DNA from: Macrocystis pyrifera
Taxonomy: Eukaryota; Sar; Phaeophyceae; Laminariales; Laminariaceae
Direction of reading: 5' to 3'
DNA: 64,000 nucleotides
Assembly (NCBI GenBank): GCA_031763025.1
Contig: JASSKH010000010.1
Coordinates: 1,302,001 to 1,366,000 of the forward strand
How positions within the stretch are numbered: position 1 is the first letter of the stretch; each line of letters starts with the position of its first letter. Made by a program: the position numbers and the translations under genes. Below the pieces are notes generated by a model. The model was not told where the DNA came from, made no database searches, and worked only from the letters and a program-made list of their open reading frames with translations. Shown piece by piece: positions 36,801 to 51,426 of the stretch.

Positions 36801-39800
36801 ACTTCGAGGTGAACCACTATTACGGGGGACCGTAGTAAATAGGACCAAAATATTGTTGGTAAAAATAGGGAAACATATAGGTTTTTGTGTTGACCGCAGG
36901 TCCTATTTACTATGGTCCCCCGTAATAGACCACCGGGGTGACCGGCATACTACAGTAAGAGCCACCGGGTACAACATGTTGAAGCAATGGGCAATCTATA
37001 GTGCCGGTATGCATGCATGCATGCGCCAGCCAACAACACCAGCACTGCTGTACAGGCAACCAACCGGCACTTAACTACTCCGCACGCTGTCCCACTGTCT
37101 GCTTCCACCCGTGCCAAGCAAATTTCACATGCACTGGCACCGCGCGCAGCCGGCACTGCTCCAACCGGCACTATAGAGAGATCACTATTACATATTAATA
37201 GTGTGTACCCATTTCGTTCCAAGAGGAGGCCTCAAAAGGGTCAAATATGCCTGTTGCGGGGGTCCATAGTTAACAGGACCTTTGGTATACATAAAAACCT
37301 ACATATTTGCATAGTTTTACTCACAATATTTGTTCCTATCTACTATGGTCTTCCGTGATAACACACGCCCCTCCCTCTTGCCACGTACACCTCTATTGAT
37401 ACTACAATAGACCAAAAAAAAAAAAAAAACTCAACAAATATTATCATTTTTTGCCATCAGACTGGTGTCCTCGAACTCTTGGGAGGAGTCCGCCCTTTCG
37501 AGCAAGGTTACTGAAGGAACTATTGAAGCCACTACTGAATCAAAAATAACCCCTGAAGTCACTATGGCAGCAAACGACTGACGCGACTACTGGTGCGCTG
37601 GTTCTCCCGTCTCTCTTGCGTGACCGTGCGAAGTGCATCATGAGGGTCCAAGAGACATGCTGCATGCCAAGCGAAGTAAAGCCGCCTGTAAGCTCCCGCG
37701 CACCGCAAGAGCAGTTTGTTGCGGTCATCACTGATCTCACATAAGTTCTCACTGCCATTCATCCGCTAGCAACCCGTGGTCCACTAAAAAAAAAGAGTTC
37801 ACCTTAAGAACGTACAGGCGTTTGACAAATTTTAAAAAAATTAAAAAATAAAAATCGCACCAGCTGGTGAGATCGGCGAAGCTCGTCGAAACTAATACCT
37901 GCAAGCTCTATGTGTGACATTTCGAGCGCGCATACTGCGGGCACTTTATGACCTCAGAATGCACGATACCACGTCCCTTGTATGTGTATGATATCAGGTG
38001 TCCTCCCCATCCCACTCCCTCCCGGCACATACCTACCTGATACAAGCTTTCATGTGAATTGCGCATGGGGATTTAATTTAGTATTATTCCCACTGCTCGT
38101 TGACTTTCGTCGAACTTTGAACTATTGCTAACTCTCACTCACGCTCTCGCGCATTCGGCGACAGGAGAACCAGGCACAGAACGTACCGGGTACGTTCTCG
38201 TAGGGCTGTGAGTTGGTTGAAACTTCACGGTTATTACTAGTTGTCGAAAATTAGTGTTCGATATTCGAACGAAAAAAAATCAATACGATATTATATCGAT
38301 AAAATAGAAGAAGAAAAAATAACGACTTGGAGACGACGTTGATACATCGAAGCTTTTCGCTTTCAGCGTATAAATATACTTCGAAGCCAACACACACGGG
38401 GATGCCAGGGGATGGAGGAGGAGGAGGGAAAAACACGACCGATATAATATATCAGACATACGATAATATCAAAACGGTCGATACGATATCATACACTGTT
38501 GATAGTATTATTAGTTGGGCAACCAAGAAGAGCCAACCAATCGACTTTATTCATATGCCTAGACAAGCAAAAAAAACATGGTTCGAGCCGCGAATGCGCC
38601 ATGTCAGAGCGGGAAAGTGGTCCCTTTACGTGTAGTGCTGGTTGAGGTAGTGCCGGCTGTCCGCTGTAATTAATGCCTGTGGAATCGTTTGGCACAGGTG
38701 GGATCAATCAGTGTGGCAGTGTGCGGAGTAGTTAGTGCCTGCGGTTATCGCTACATACATAGTGCCGGTATTGTTGGCTGGCGCATACATACCGGCCCTA
38801 TCATAGAGGGGTCATTACTGTAATACTAGCAGACAAAATAACTCGTCCGCGACCTATAATATATATATATATATACGTCGTCAATCAGCTCACAGCCCCA
38901 CATAACGTTTTCTGTAGGTTAAAACCCATCCAGATATCGAACGTCGGCTCCGAGGCCAGCTAAGGTGAACATAATGTACCAGGTATACCAGTCACCGTAG
39001 ACGGGGGTATAAAAATCGTTGTTTACGTCACAGTCAGGAGACCGAGAATGGTGCCGATATTTCCGTCCATCCATGACGGCAAGAGCTTCAGCCGAGCGGG
39101 TAGAAAACGGGATACTTCCGTGCGTGCGCGAAACCCTTTTTGAGTGCTCCAGTCCCGTTTTTGGTACAGTTACTTTCTATTAATAGTGCGAGGTACGTAG
39201 AACATGAGCGGTTTATGCTCAAAGCGGAACTGCAGCCCAAAAACGGTTCAGAACCGCCCGATCAGGTGGATGGAACAGATGCGGTTTACGGTGACCTCTT
39301 TGGGCAGTGAGCAGCGCCGAAAAGGACACCACTATAGACGTACTACGGCAGTAGTCGCGGCTCGAGCAGACACCGACCAACCGCAAAAACAGGGCGGAAG
39401 GTAATACCCGGTTATTCACTAATTTTTGAACACCAAATGGTGCGCCTTTGTTTCAGCCCAGATGGGTGCGTGTCACCTGTGTGGGCTTTCGAGTATAATA
39501 CGTCGTGGGTGGTACAGGAGGAACGAACGCCTGCTTGTTGTGCTCTCCCTGTGGCAGCTTGCGACGACTCCGGGGTTTCAGGTAACGCCACAATCCCGAA
39601 GGGGAAACCTTGTGGCACCGCTCTGGCCGTAAATATAGGGACCGCTCAGTAATACCATTAATGTATAAACGCCCTGATATTCCGTTCCACATATATATAT
39701 ATATACCAGTCTGGCCGTAAATATAGGGACCGCTTAGTATTAGTAATAGTGTATAAACGGACCCTACATTCCGGCACAGATAGAAGAAAAAATCATAGGT

Positions 39801-42800
39801 ATATATATACACCACTCTGGCCTTCAATATAGGGACCGCTTGGTGTTACTATTAACATTCCAGCCTAAACATGGTACACGTGTGTGTCCCGCCAGAGTCA
39901 AGTCATCGGAGTGCCGAGGGGAGGAGACAAGGCTGCAAGACTGGCAGCGCTGTTGGCGCGTAGTGTTGGGAGATCGAACGAGAGAACCGAAACCGACCCA
40001 TTGTATACGTATCCATCAACAAAAAAAAAACGTTTGTACGTGTGGTCGATATTATTTGATACATCGAAGCTTTCGTTCAGTAGATATGTACTACTGCAGG
40101 GACTATACGCCTTCAAGGCGGCAGGGCCACGGTGAAGGACGTACGTAGGTGCTGCTGTAGTTCCGAAGCGAATGTGTGAGGCTGGAAATAAATCGAAAAA
40201 AAAAAGCTTGAAAAACAAAAGAAAGGACATGTTGTTTGGGGACAGAGATTGGCAGAAGTAACGTATGGGCGATAAAAAAAAAAAGACCTGGTATATACGT
40301 GACAGGAAGCATGCTTTAAGACAAGCAAAAAAAAAAAAAAAGACAAAAAAGTTCCGGTCTCAAGGGAAGGGGGGTCTCCATTTCTCCCCACATCTGCGTT
40401 TTTTTCTTGCACGACCAAATCATGCCCCAGTTCTAAAATTTTGGCTCCATGCCGCCAGAGGCCTGGACCAATGAGGTAGATGCCTGTTGATCAGATATGC
40501 TTCCTGAATTTCAGCTCAAAAGGGCACTGCAAATACTAAAACTTGTTGTGCGACCACATCACACATACATTTAATATTACGGAAGACCACAGTAAATAGG
40601 ACTTACGGTACACACAAAAAACTATATATATATATATTTACTATTTTTAATAACAAAATTTGGTCCTATTTACTATGGTCCCCCGAAAATACTTGAGCCG
40701 AGATGGGGGTCTCTGGTAATCTCTGGTAATCTTACCCTAACGCACCATGGCGGCAGTGGGAAGTACGAGTGTGATCGGCGTCCTTGTGTCTGACTCCTGT
40801 CAACAGTGCGTGCCTTTTGGTGGCCTGTGCACTGTTTATCGCCCACACCGAATTCGACGAGCCATATGTTGGCGCTCTGCAGCTCTCCGGAATACAAGGT
40901 ATTGGAGCATGTACTAAGAAATAATGACAGCCGAAATGCTGCGAGTGGTACTTATAGTACAGGGGTGGGAATGAATGAAGACCGTGACAGATGCCTCGGG
41001 GTGGTCAAACTCCTAAATGCAACAAGCTACCGCGTCAGTGGTTCTTTCGGAAATGTATGCTGGGTGTGTTGAGCTTGACCAGTTGGGAGCATACTCCACG
41101 CTCCTCATTCCCATCGTTCTCGCAGCAACCGCTTTAGAACTGCTCCCACGTTTTTTTTTTAAGGAAAAAAGTGACAGAAACAGACACGTAATATTCCCAC
41201 CACAGGCCAACAACGATAGCAACAGGAACACTCGCGAAAAACACAACAATAATAAATGACAATCAACCGCAACAAGAGACGTTACTTGGAAATAGTGTGG
41301 GACAGCAAGAACGCACGTAATGTTCCCGCTCTGATCTAGGCCAACAACAAAACAATAAAAAATCGGTGAAATGCCGGCGAGGAGTCAGTAGAGTCATTCA
41401 TTCATAAGGAAGGATTGCATCACTGGTATGATTTTGTCGCGTGTTCAGGTCTGATTGATAGCACCTTCCGCGTTTTAAGTCATTGCATTCCAGTTATCCT
41501 TGTACACGTGGATGGTATGACTGGAATCAATGCTGCACATTTTCAGATGGCATTAAGGCAAAATGGGATAATACCTGCTGACAACAACTACAATAGCGAA
41601 AAACAAACTATTAATACGAGTAGGGAGGGATTTCTTGGCGATTTCACGTTTTTTTTGGCAAAGTGTATTCACCTTTTTTTGTTTTTCATCCTCCGGCGGA
41701 TTGGTAAAAAAAAAAGCTTAAGGTCACCACACTTCCACATTTTCGTGTCGTGAGTCAATTTAGCCCATATTGTAGCTCCCGTTGCAACATCAGAACAGGC
41801 TGCTTACTTGGTTTCAGTGTACCCCCCCCCTGTCTGGTCTCGAAAAAGTACAGTGGGGTCTCGGATTTTTTTTTCCCCCTCGGTTTGTTAAAGCGAACCT
41901 GTGTTCAGCTAACCCTATAATGGTGCGATAGTCCTGGGATATCGCTGTCGCGGTTAAGCGGTGAGCGTCAGCGCAAAGACCGTTTTTCTCGTACCAGCTA
42001 TGATACCTACTGTAGGCAGACTTTTCAGTGAAAACTATCACGACATCAAGTCTAACAACAGCAACACATACATGTCACACATCGCCGCCACCACTACCAC
42101 CAAAACCAGCAGCAGCAACCACCACGACGACCACGACCACGAGGACCACCACCACCACCAGCAACAAGGTTTTGCGGCTGCTACTGCTGGTCAGCTGGTG
42201 GCGGTGGTGAGGATAATTTTCTCTGGTACCTTGCTGGTGGCTGGTCTGGCACCTGGTACCTTCCAGGTTTTCCAGTGAGCACACAGCAAATAGAAATGCC
42301 CACCACCACCACCACCACAACCAGAAGGAGCAACCACCACCACCACCACAACCACCACCAGCATCACCAGCACCATCATCACGACCAGCGACAAGCTTCT
42401 GCTGCTGGTGCTTAGCTGGCGGTGGCGGTGGCGCTTGACTTGAGGATGGTTGTTGGTTCTCTTTGCTCAGCGACAAGCTTCTGCTGCTGGTGCTTAGCTG
42501 GCGATGGTGGTGGTGCTCGACTCGAGGACGCTTGTTGGTGACCTTCGGTACCTACCCGCTACCTGTGATGAGGTGGAATACGCACGCTTGCTTTTCCCAG
42601 GACTACACCTGGTACCTGTTGTTGTTGTTGTTGTTCTCACATTAACTCTCAAACGAAGGAGTCCGTGGTCAAACACACAAAGGTGCTGGAGCCCCAGGAA
42701 GATTCGAAAAACCATTGAAAAAATCGGAATTCGGCTGCCTAAAAATACACGAAACGAAGAAGGCGCACACAAGATGAAATCAATGCGCAATCTGAACTAT

Positions 42801-45800
42801 TACGGGGGACCATAGTAAACAGGACCAAATATTGTTAGTAAAGATACCTAAATATATAGGATTTTATGTATGCCATAGGTCCTGTTAACTATAGACCCCC
42901 GTAATAACATGGCCGCGGATATATCCTCTCAACCACAACATAGATTTCCCCCCGTTCCCACCACTAACCAACTCGCGGCCGCGGGCCACAGCGGGTGCTG
43001 TCTGGGGTGCTGCCCGCACCGTACGAAACGCACGGTAGTCATGAACACAGAGAGGAACATGTCTTCTGCCTGAGGTGCTGTCACAGACTGACGACTCGCG
43101 GAGATGCAGTGAAAAAGGAGCAATCTACCCCCCTTCCAAAAAAAAAAAAAAAAAAAAAACCGGGTAAGCGAGCAGGTCCTTCAACCCGACCGCGAACTTC
43201 GCAAACTCCGGACAGCTTCGAACACGAGCAGAGGAGGATGGTGATGCTACATGGGGGGCCTTCAGAGACCCCGCAGTTTCAAAAATAAGCGGCGCTTTTC
43301 GTCGCGCATGGTGACAGAAGGCGACTTACGTATCATAGGAGACGAGAACAAATCAGAGCGAGCATTAACGACATCATCTCAGAAAAGGTTCAAAAGTAGC
43401 AACCGCACTGCTCCAAAAGACCAGCCGTGAATCGCTGTGGTCACGAAAAAAAACCCGGCCCGAGTACACAAAACTCGTCTCACAGTATGCCAACCCGCGA
43501 CGTAAGAAGGACGGGCCGGGCATGCCGGCGTAAAGACAAGCATGACTTTAGGATTGTGGGTGGGAGAAAAACACTCGAGTTGTTTTTTTTTTCTTCTCTC
43601 TCTCTTTGGCATTTGCTCCACTCCAAGTTGCTACGCATGATAGATTGGGCATCAAATATTCACTTAATTAAAAGTATTGTTTTTTAGGCATCAGACCAAA
43701 CACATACATACATACGTTTTTGTTTTTTTTTTTTTCTCCGGCGGATTGGTAAAAATAAAGCATAATAATACATACGGTACATTAGATAAATACATACAGC
43801 AGTACAGTAGATAATCTGCACTAAAAAAAAGGGGGGGGAATACAGGGAAATGGGTGACAAAGCATGTTCTTCGATCTATGAACAAAACAAATATATTACT
43901 TTTTTTACGGGGGGGGCATAGTGAATAGGACCCAACATTGCAAGTACAAATAGGAAAATATAGAGGTTTTTTGTGTGTACCGTAGGTCCTATGTACTATG
44001 GTCCCCCGTAATACCTGGTGTGTATCAAATTGACTTTTTTTTCCGGAAATCTGTTCACTTTTTTCATCCGGCCGAGGGGGTTTTCTCGCGCTCTCAGCTG
44101 CGGGTTCGCGTGTACAGACGGCTCAAGTTTGGACCCTGGCCGAGGTCTGTGGCGGGTGCCCTGGGGGTTCACAAGTAGCCAAAACTCGCAAGCGACTACG
44201 GGGTCTGTTCCCGCCGAGCCAGAGTCTGCCAGGACAATGCAAACCCCACAATTTGATATCGGATATGTTTAACTGCTTTGCTCTGCTGCTGTACTGCTCT
44301 GTCCCTCCAGCTCTGAAGCCTTGTACATTGCGGCAGCCACGGTACAACAGCAGTCCCACACCAAGCTCTTCCCTCTGTCGCCGCGGCGAACCGTGCTTCT
44401 GCGTGTGCGTGTGCGCGTGTGTATTTGAGTATGGCATATGCTCCCAGTCTTCCTAGGAAATCCAGACGAACCATACCAGTACGAGGAGTCAAGGAGCGGT
44501 GTGATTGCGGCGGCAGGATTTCATCGGAATTGCAATCGCGTAGTTGCACGGGATACACCGCTCCTACAATGACAGCAGCGGTACAGCAGCACACGCGCGT
44601 CACGCTCTGGTCTTTTGGGACAAGCCGCGGTGCTTTCATGTTCGTGTGTGTGCAGTGTTGACCACCAGGAGGACATGCAAAACCAGTGACTCCCCCACAG
44701 AAGCAGTAGATTTTCACGTCCATTTTTTTTTGCAACTCACAGCTGACGTATTTCACAAGTTAAAAAAAAAACAACCACAGATCGTCAACCAAAACTATCC
44801 CGTCACGTACATACCTGGTGTATAGAAGCCCCTGATGATGATCACATTCCCCCCTTTTTCTCATTGCAACACCCTCGAGATTTCAAGACAACCACACATC
44901 TCGAAGGGGGACCTTCTATGTACTACAACAGGGTACGATACATCGAAGGTTCGACTTGAACGAGAAGCGACTTCGACACGAATACCGATGAGCAACAAAA
45001 AGACGTGATCGTACTCGATACGACGATTGCGATACTACCAGGTATATCATATGATACATCGAAGCTTTCTTTCAGTATAAACTACTATTACGGAGGAACG
45101 TAGTAAATAGGACCTACGGCACACACAAAAAGCCTATACATTTCCCTATTTTCACTAACAATATTTGGTCCTATTTACTATGGTCCTGTTTGCAGTATCT
45201 GCACATCAAACGCGGGGGTGCCAGGGGATGGAGGAGGGCGAAACACGTTCGATGTGTACGTATGATGTTTTCGAAAGTTCGATTTGAACGAAAGCACTAC
45301 TGCTGTAGTCGATACGATCTCGACATTTTGATACAAACATCGAAGCTATCGTTGAGTATCTGAAAAAAAAAACCCCAAAACCCGGGGATGCCAGGGGATG
45401 GAGAAGGCTAAAAACGCGTTCGATAAAATATCCGGCACTACTGGCGACTCTGACCCTTTCGGAGAGGCGGTAAGATTATCAAACGGTTGATTGATTCTTA
45501 AATGGTTGATTGGTCTGGTTGGTGAATTGTGGTTTGGCCGGCTCATTTCCTCCGCCTTCGCGGGCAAAGAAACAAGCTAACGAATCGAAACGTGCCACTG
45601 CTGCTGCTTCTACTTCTATTGCTACTGCTACATACCGCTGCTGGTGTTTTTTCTTCTTCGAACTTGTCCTTTTTCGTTGTTGTTGTTGTTGTTGTGGGCA
45701 CTATTGCTGTCGTTTGTTGTTAGCTGTTGTTGTTTGTTGTTGTTGACGTTGACGTTGTCATCTCTGTTGACCTTTGTCGTATTAATATTACGGGGGTCCA

Positions 45801-48708
45801 TAGTTAACAGGACCTATGGTTTACGTTAAAAACCTATATATTTACCTATTTTTACTAACAATATTTGGTCCTATGTACTATGGTCCCCCGTATTAGTTGT
45901 TTGCTATCGTTTGCCGCTGTCGTCGTTTGTTTTTTGCCGTTGTCGCTGTTTTGATTTTTGCCGTTGTTGGAACGAAGGTAGCAAAACCACCGTCCAAACC
46001 AAACCGTGACCTTTACATACGTACATAACTCGGATTTACACAAAGCACGGCGTCATATATATATACTTATATACATATATACCTGGTATATAATTAGAGC
46101 TCCGCCGCTCCGTCCGCGCTCTCTCTCCTCCATCGCAACGACGACATTTTTTTTGTTCCCACGAAGCACCCCCCCCAAAAAAACGGACGAAAACTATCAC
46201 TACAAAAAACAAAAATGGCAGAAAAACAAAGCAGAACGCGCACACGCGCAAACGCACACACATGCACACGCTGTGCAACACAAAACACACACAAGGCACA
46301 GACAGACTGTCTCACAGACAAAAAAAAACAGACTCCCATAAACCCACACACGAACAGACACACACGAACACACACGCACACACAACACAATGACTGCAGT
46401 TTCGCGTGTCATGGCCCCTTGCGAATTTGGCAGCGCTGCTCACGGGTCGGGTCAAACCTCGCGGGCCAGGTCGGGTCATATCGTGTCGGGTCGGGTCGGG
46501 TCCCATGTAAGGGTGACCCGACCCGACCCGTGAGAGTCCGAAAACCTCCTAACCCGACCCGACCCGACCCGACCGGACCCAAACCCCGTGAGATTTCAAA
46601 AGCTTCCTGACGGGCGCGGTCGGGTCGCGGGTCATGACCCGTGAAGAGCCCTGGAATTTCGGAGCTCCCACACTAAAATTAGTACCAGCCGCATCGAAAA
46701 TGTAAGGGAAATTCACATTAAATACCACTCCGGGCGGACGGAAACATAAGAATCGTTTATACATTAATATGAATACCAAACGGTCTTTACATTTCCGCCC
46801 AGAGTGGTAGTCACAAAACGGTCCAACCTTATATTTCTGGTCATAGAGGTATATACCAGGTACAAAGTCTGGGGGCCGCCGCGTACATCGCAGATCTAAA
46901 CCGCCGTCTTTCTTCTGACCATCAGCACGATCAGGGGGCAATGAGACAGCACGGTAACCGCTGCCAACCATCTCAGCCCCGTACTCCAGGCGATTCACGA
47001 GATCCCCGTCTACTTTTTTATTTTTTCCAACAACAATTACAAGAGGAAAAAAAAAAAAAGACACTTCCACTCACCCGGAAAACATTCAACCTTCTGTCAC
47101 TCTGTTCGAAAATATTAGGACCATTTCAACATTGCTATTCAGTTCAAGCGGTCCTCCTTCAATTTAGGAACAGAGTGGCACATAGATATGCACCAACGGT
47201 GGCGTATACAGCTATTACGGGGGACCATAGTAAATAGGACCAAATATTGTTAATAAAAATAGGGACATATATAGGCTTTTATGTACACCATAGGTCCTAT
47301 TAACTACGGACCCCCGTAAATAATATGTGCATCTACTACAGGGGACCATAGTAAATAGAACCAAATATTGCAAGTAAAAATAGGGAAATGTATAGGTTTT
47401 GTGTCTACCGTAGGTCCCATTTACTAGGTTCCCCGAAATCGTAGCAGCAGTTACAGTACTACAGGTTACAATATTTGGCCCTATTTACTATGGTCCCCCG
47501 TAGTAGACGCATATGTTAGCTGTATACGCCACCGGTGGCGCATATGCATGTATGTACCACTCTGTTCCCAAATAGAAGGAGGACCGCCTGAACTGAATAG
47601 ACCTAATAATGCCAGTAAATATAGGGAAATGTATTGGTTTTTGTGCGCACCGTATGATATAGGTCCCATTTACTACGGCCCTCCGTAATACCATTTTTTC
47701 CTTATCCACCGCGGTTACTGCAACTGCTGCTACTATTGCGGGGAACCACAGCAAATAGGACCTACGGTACAGACAAAAACCTACACATTTCCTTGTTATT
47801 AGTAACAATATTTGGTCCTATTTACCATGGTCCCCCCGAAACACTACGCTTGGCGCTTGACCCTTCCACAACGGAGGACCATAGTAAATAGGACCAAATA
47901 TTGTTAGGAAAAATAGGTAAATATATACCTGGTAGGTTTTTTTATGTATACCATAGGTCCTATTAACTATGGACCCCCGTAATAGGGTAAACCGCAGTCA
48001 GTCAGAGTCCCGTGTCGGGGGTAAGTAAGCCACTCTAATTCCAAGCAGTTTGTTCCCACAGCGGGACTGCCGTTCTCAAAAGGGTCAAAGCCGCCGACCC
48101 ACCGACCCGAACCCGAACACTGGCCCGAACGAGCCGTATGCCAGTGTCATCAGCGCTCGGATGCTGTGCTTGGCAGGACTCATGCGTCAATCGGGCCAGC
48201 TTGGATGCTGTGCTTGGCGAGACTCTAGGCTGATTCGGCCACGTACAGTAAAAGTTCGTAGCATAAAAAAATGAGTACGTACCACGTATCAACATCACAG
48301 CCATGCACACGACACCGAAAAGTAGCGCACACAATTTTTTCGGCACCTCACTCAGCCGTAAGTTCGAACATTTTCGTCGAAGAGCAAAACATATTTTTTT
48401 GGCAAGCTGCGCGTAAACCTCTAATACTTTGATCGGACGTGCAACGGATTTTTGGTACATTAACGTGTCCGTCAAGGATAGATAGGCCGGTGGCCCCGCT
48501 GGGTAATATAGTAAAGGGGTCAACAGGAAGACTGTACGAAGACGATCACCCCATTATACGTATATATCTACAGTATCACACGGGAGAAAGCGCACTCCGT
48601 TGATAACGTTTTCACCTTTGAAAACAAAGTAACACCGGGTGTGCCAGCGGGACACGAACAAAAAAAAGAAAGGACAACCCCACTTTTTTTTTTCGAAGCC
48701 ACAAGACA

Positions 48709-48745
<37 letters not shown>

Positions 48746-51139
48746 AAATCAAGCAAAACCAAGCTTTTAAAAAATCATGTTTATTAATAGTTTAATTTCT
48801 GACAAAAAATACCGACCAGCTAGTTTGTTTTCAACTCCAAGATGGGTGACGAGTGTGGCTTCGTTTCCTCTTCTTTTCGTCTACTACCCCTGGGTGTGCT
48901 GTTGTGGGGGAAGGTGTGCTTTCTGTACGGTAATCATTCTGTACAAGTGAAATCGGTGCTTCTGTCGCCATTCCATGGAAGCGAAAAAAAAAGAAAAAAA
49001 GAAAAGGCCATGTCAACCAACGTTAGTGGTGGAGCCCTTCTGGCCTCGACGAAGGGCTCTCACATTGATCACACGTGAACATTCACAATTGCAGCGTACA
49101 GAGTATACAGGCAGTAGTAGTGGTATCATACGTGCCTCCCAGACTCCCGTTCAGTGAATGAAAATAATCACCAAAATCATGGCAAATACGCAAAAAAAAC
49201 ACACACACACACGTTGGGGCAGTGCAGAAAAAAAAATATCACAGAAAAAAAACAAGAAAAAAAAAAACATAGGAAAAGAACACAAAAATAAGAACCGCAG
49301 GTGTGTATACAGCAGTAGATAAATTTAAAAAAGAACGGAAAAAAAACGCCACAAGGAAAATAGGACGCACCCTATTTACCTACAAAAAAACACAACAGAC
49401 GTGATAACGTACCGTACTCATAAAGAAGCAAAAGCGATAGATGCAACCAAAAACCTGGAGAAAAATACGTATTGTCGCTGTGTATAATACCCCCCCCCCC
49501 ATGATCCGTCCTGGCTTTGTAGGTGAGCGAGGGTCTATGATCATACGACTACGGCCATGCATGATATTGAGTACCCCCCCCCCTCCCCCATATTATATAC
49601 CTGGTATATATATATATAAATATAGGTTGGGTTGGCGTCGGATGGCGACAACGCTGTAAAATACGCCTCTTACTGTGTGAGCTAGACAACCAGGGTACCG
49701 TTTTTTTTTTTTTTTTTTTAGGCGGTCACCATGGCTGGCGGTCGAGTTAGATCATTTTTTGTGCGGGGAGAACCTTTTATCTCCGCACAGGGGGAATGCT
49801 TGTATATATCACGTACAGTAGTGTGTACCTGGTATATGGTAACACGAGGCAGTTACCTGCCGTAGTGAACCCATTGCTGTCTCTGAAACTGCCCACACCA
49901 GCGAGGACACAATCAATTTATTGACGCTGTCACAAATCGGTTCATTGACGCTGCCATCCATATGCGAGAAACTCCGCCTCGAAAGCGGTTCTTAGTAGAG
50001 GATGCAGCTCACCCTTCGTGCGACTCGCCCAACATCTCACGTTTCGCTTCGCGCTTGGAGAAAGCAATTTCTGCCTGGTCGGTGAAAACCCGACGTGTTG
50101 TAGGGATGCGTGGGTCTATGGTCATACGACTACTACGGCCATGCATGATAATGAGTACACCCCTCCCCCCCCCCCCCTATACAGTATATATAGCTTGGGT
50201 TGGCGTCGGTTGGCGACGACACTGTACAACATTCCCCTCGCTACTTGAGCTATTACGGAGGACCATAGTAAATAACACCTGCGGTGTGCACAAAAACCTA
50301 TATATTTACCTATTTTTACTAACAAAATGTGGTCCCATTTACTATGGTCCTCCGTAATAGACAAAACCAGGATGCCGTTTTTTTCATTTATTTTGGCGGT
50401 CGGTCGGTCACAGCTGGCGATCGAGTCGTAGATCTTTTGTGCGGGGTGGAACCTTCACTCCGCACAAGGGGAATGGTCGTACCACAGTGTCTTTACGGTA
50501 AGGCACCCAAGAGGCAGTTACGTAGTACTCCCACTGCTGTCTCCGGAAGTGGCCACACCGGAAAATAAATTCACTCAATGAAGCTGTCAGCCATATACGC
50601 AAGAAAATCCGCCTCAAAAGCGGTTCTTAGTAGGATGCAGCTCACCCTTAGTGCGACTCGCCCAACACCTCACGGCGCTTCGCGCTTGGTGCAAGCAGTG
50701 TCTGCCTTGTCGGTGAAAACCCGACGTACTCCGTCCCGGCCTTGCAGGGATGCGAGCATCTGCGGTCATGCGACTACGGCCATGCATGACATCAATACCC
50801 CAGTACACCCCCTCGAGGCCCAAGGGCGTTTTTCAAGGCGTTTCAAGATGCTGCCTGCGCACATAAAATACATACCAGGTACCAGGCATGAAATATATTG
50901 GTACTACCTTTGGTAGGTGGCCCCATACGGCCCTTCCCTTCCAACTAGACAACCCGACCTTCGACTCCCGTCAAGTACCGTACAAATCTCAGCCATGTTA
51001 CTCGTATATATATTTCCCCATCCCATCCGTACATGAATAAATATACCTGGTGTGCTTTGGTTGCCCTACTTCTCCAGCTTCGTCCCCCTCACGACTCATA
51101 TCCGGCGTCACCAATCAGCTGCACAAGAAGAAAAAAAAG

Positions 51140-51204
<65 letters not shown>

Positions 51205-51388
51205 AAAAAAAAGAAAAAAAAGAAAAAGAAAAAAAAAAAAAAAAAAAAAAAGAAAAAAACCCCCTACCCCGGGTGACACGAACTCCCTCACTCGCGAAGT
51301 TGACCTTTTACTGCTGTTTAGTAGTAGCGAGGTTTAGACATGACCCACTACACACTCGTACAACACCGGGAGGTAAAACAAGACTCAT

Positions 51389-51426
<38 letters not shown>

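Noticed and set aside
41017-41753. Two plus frames with hydrophobic stretches as exons of a membrane protein
   Set aside because: No matching splice phases, no recognised family, and no resemblance to the missing gene B exon.
44100-44280. GC-rich stretch as the missing gene B exon
   Set aside because: A minus acceptor GTCCTGGCAG is present and the first codon could fit, but the translated segment lacks the expected helix and does not lead in phase to the 29.8-kb exon.
46440-46640. Telomere-like array
   Set aside because: CCCGA/GGGTC pentamers in both orientations, unlike any telomere repeat I know, and short.
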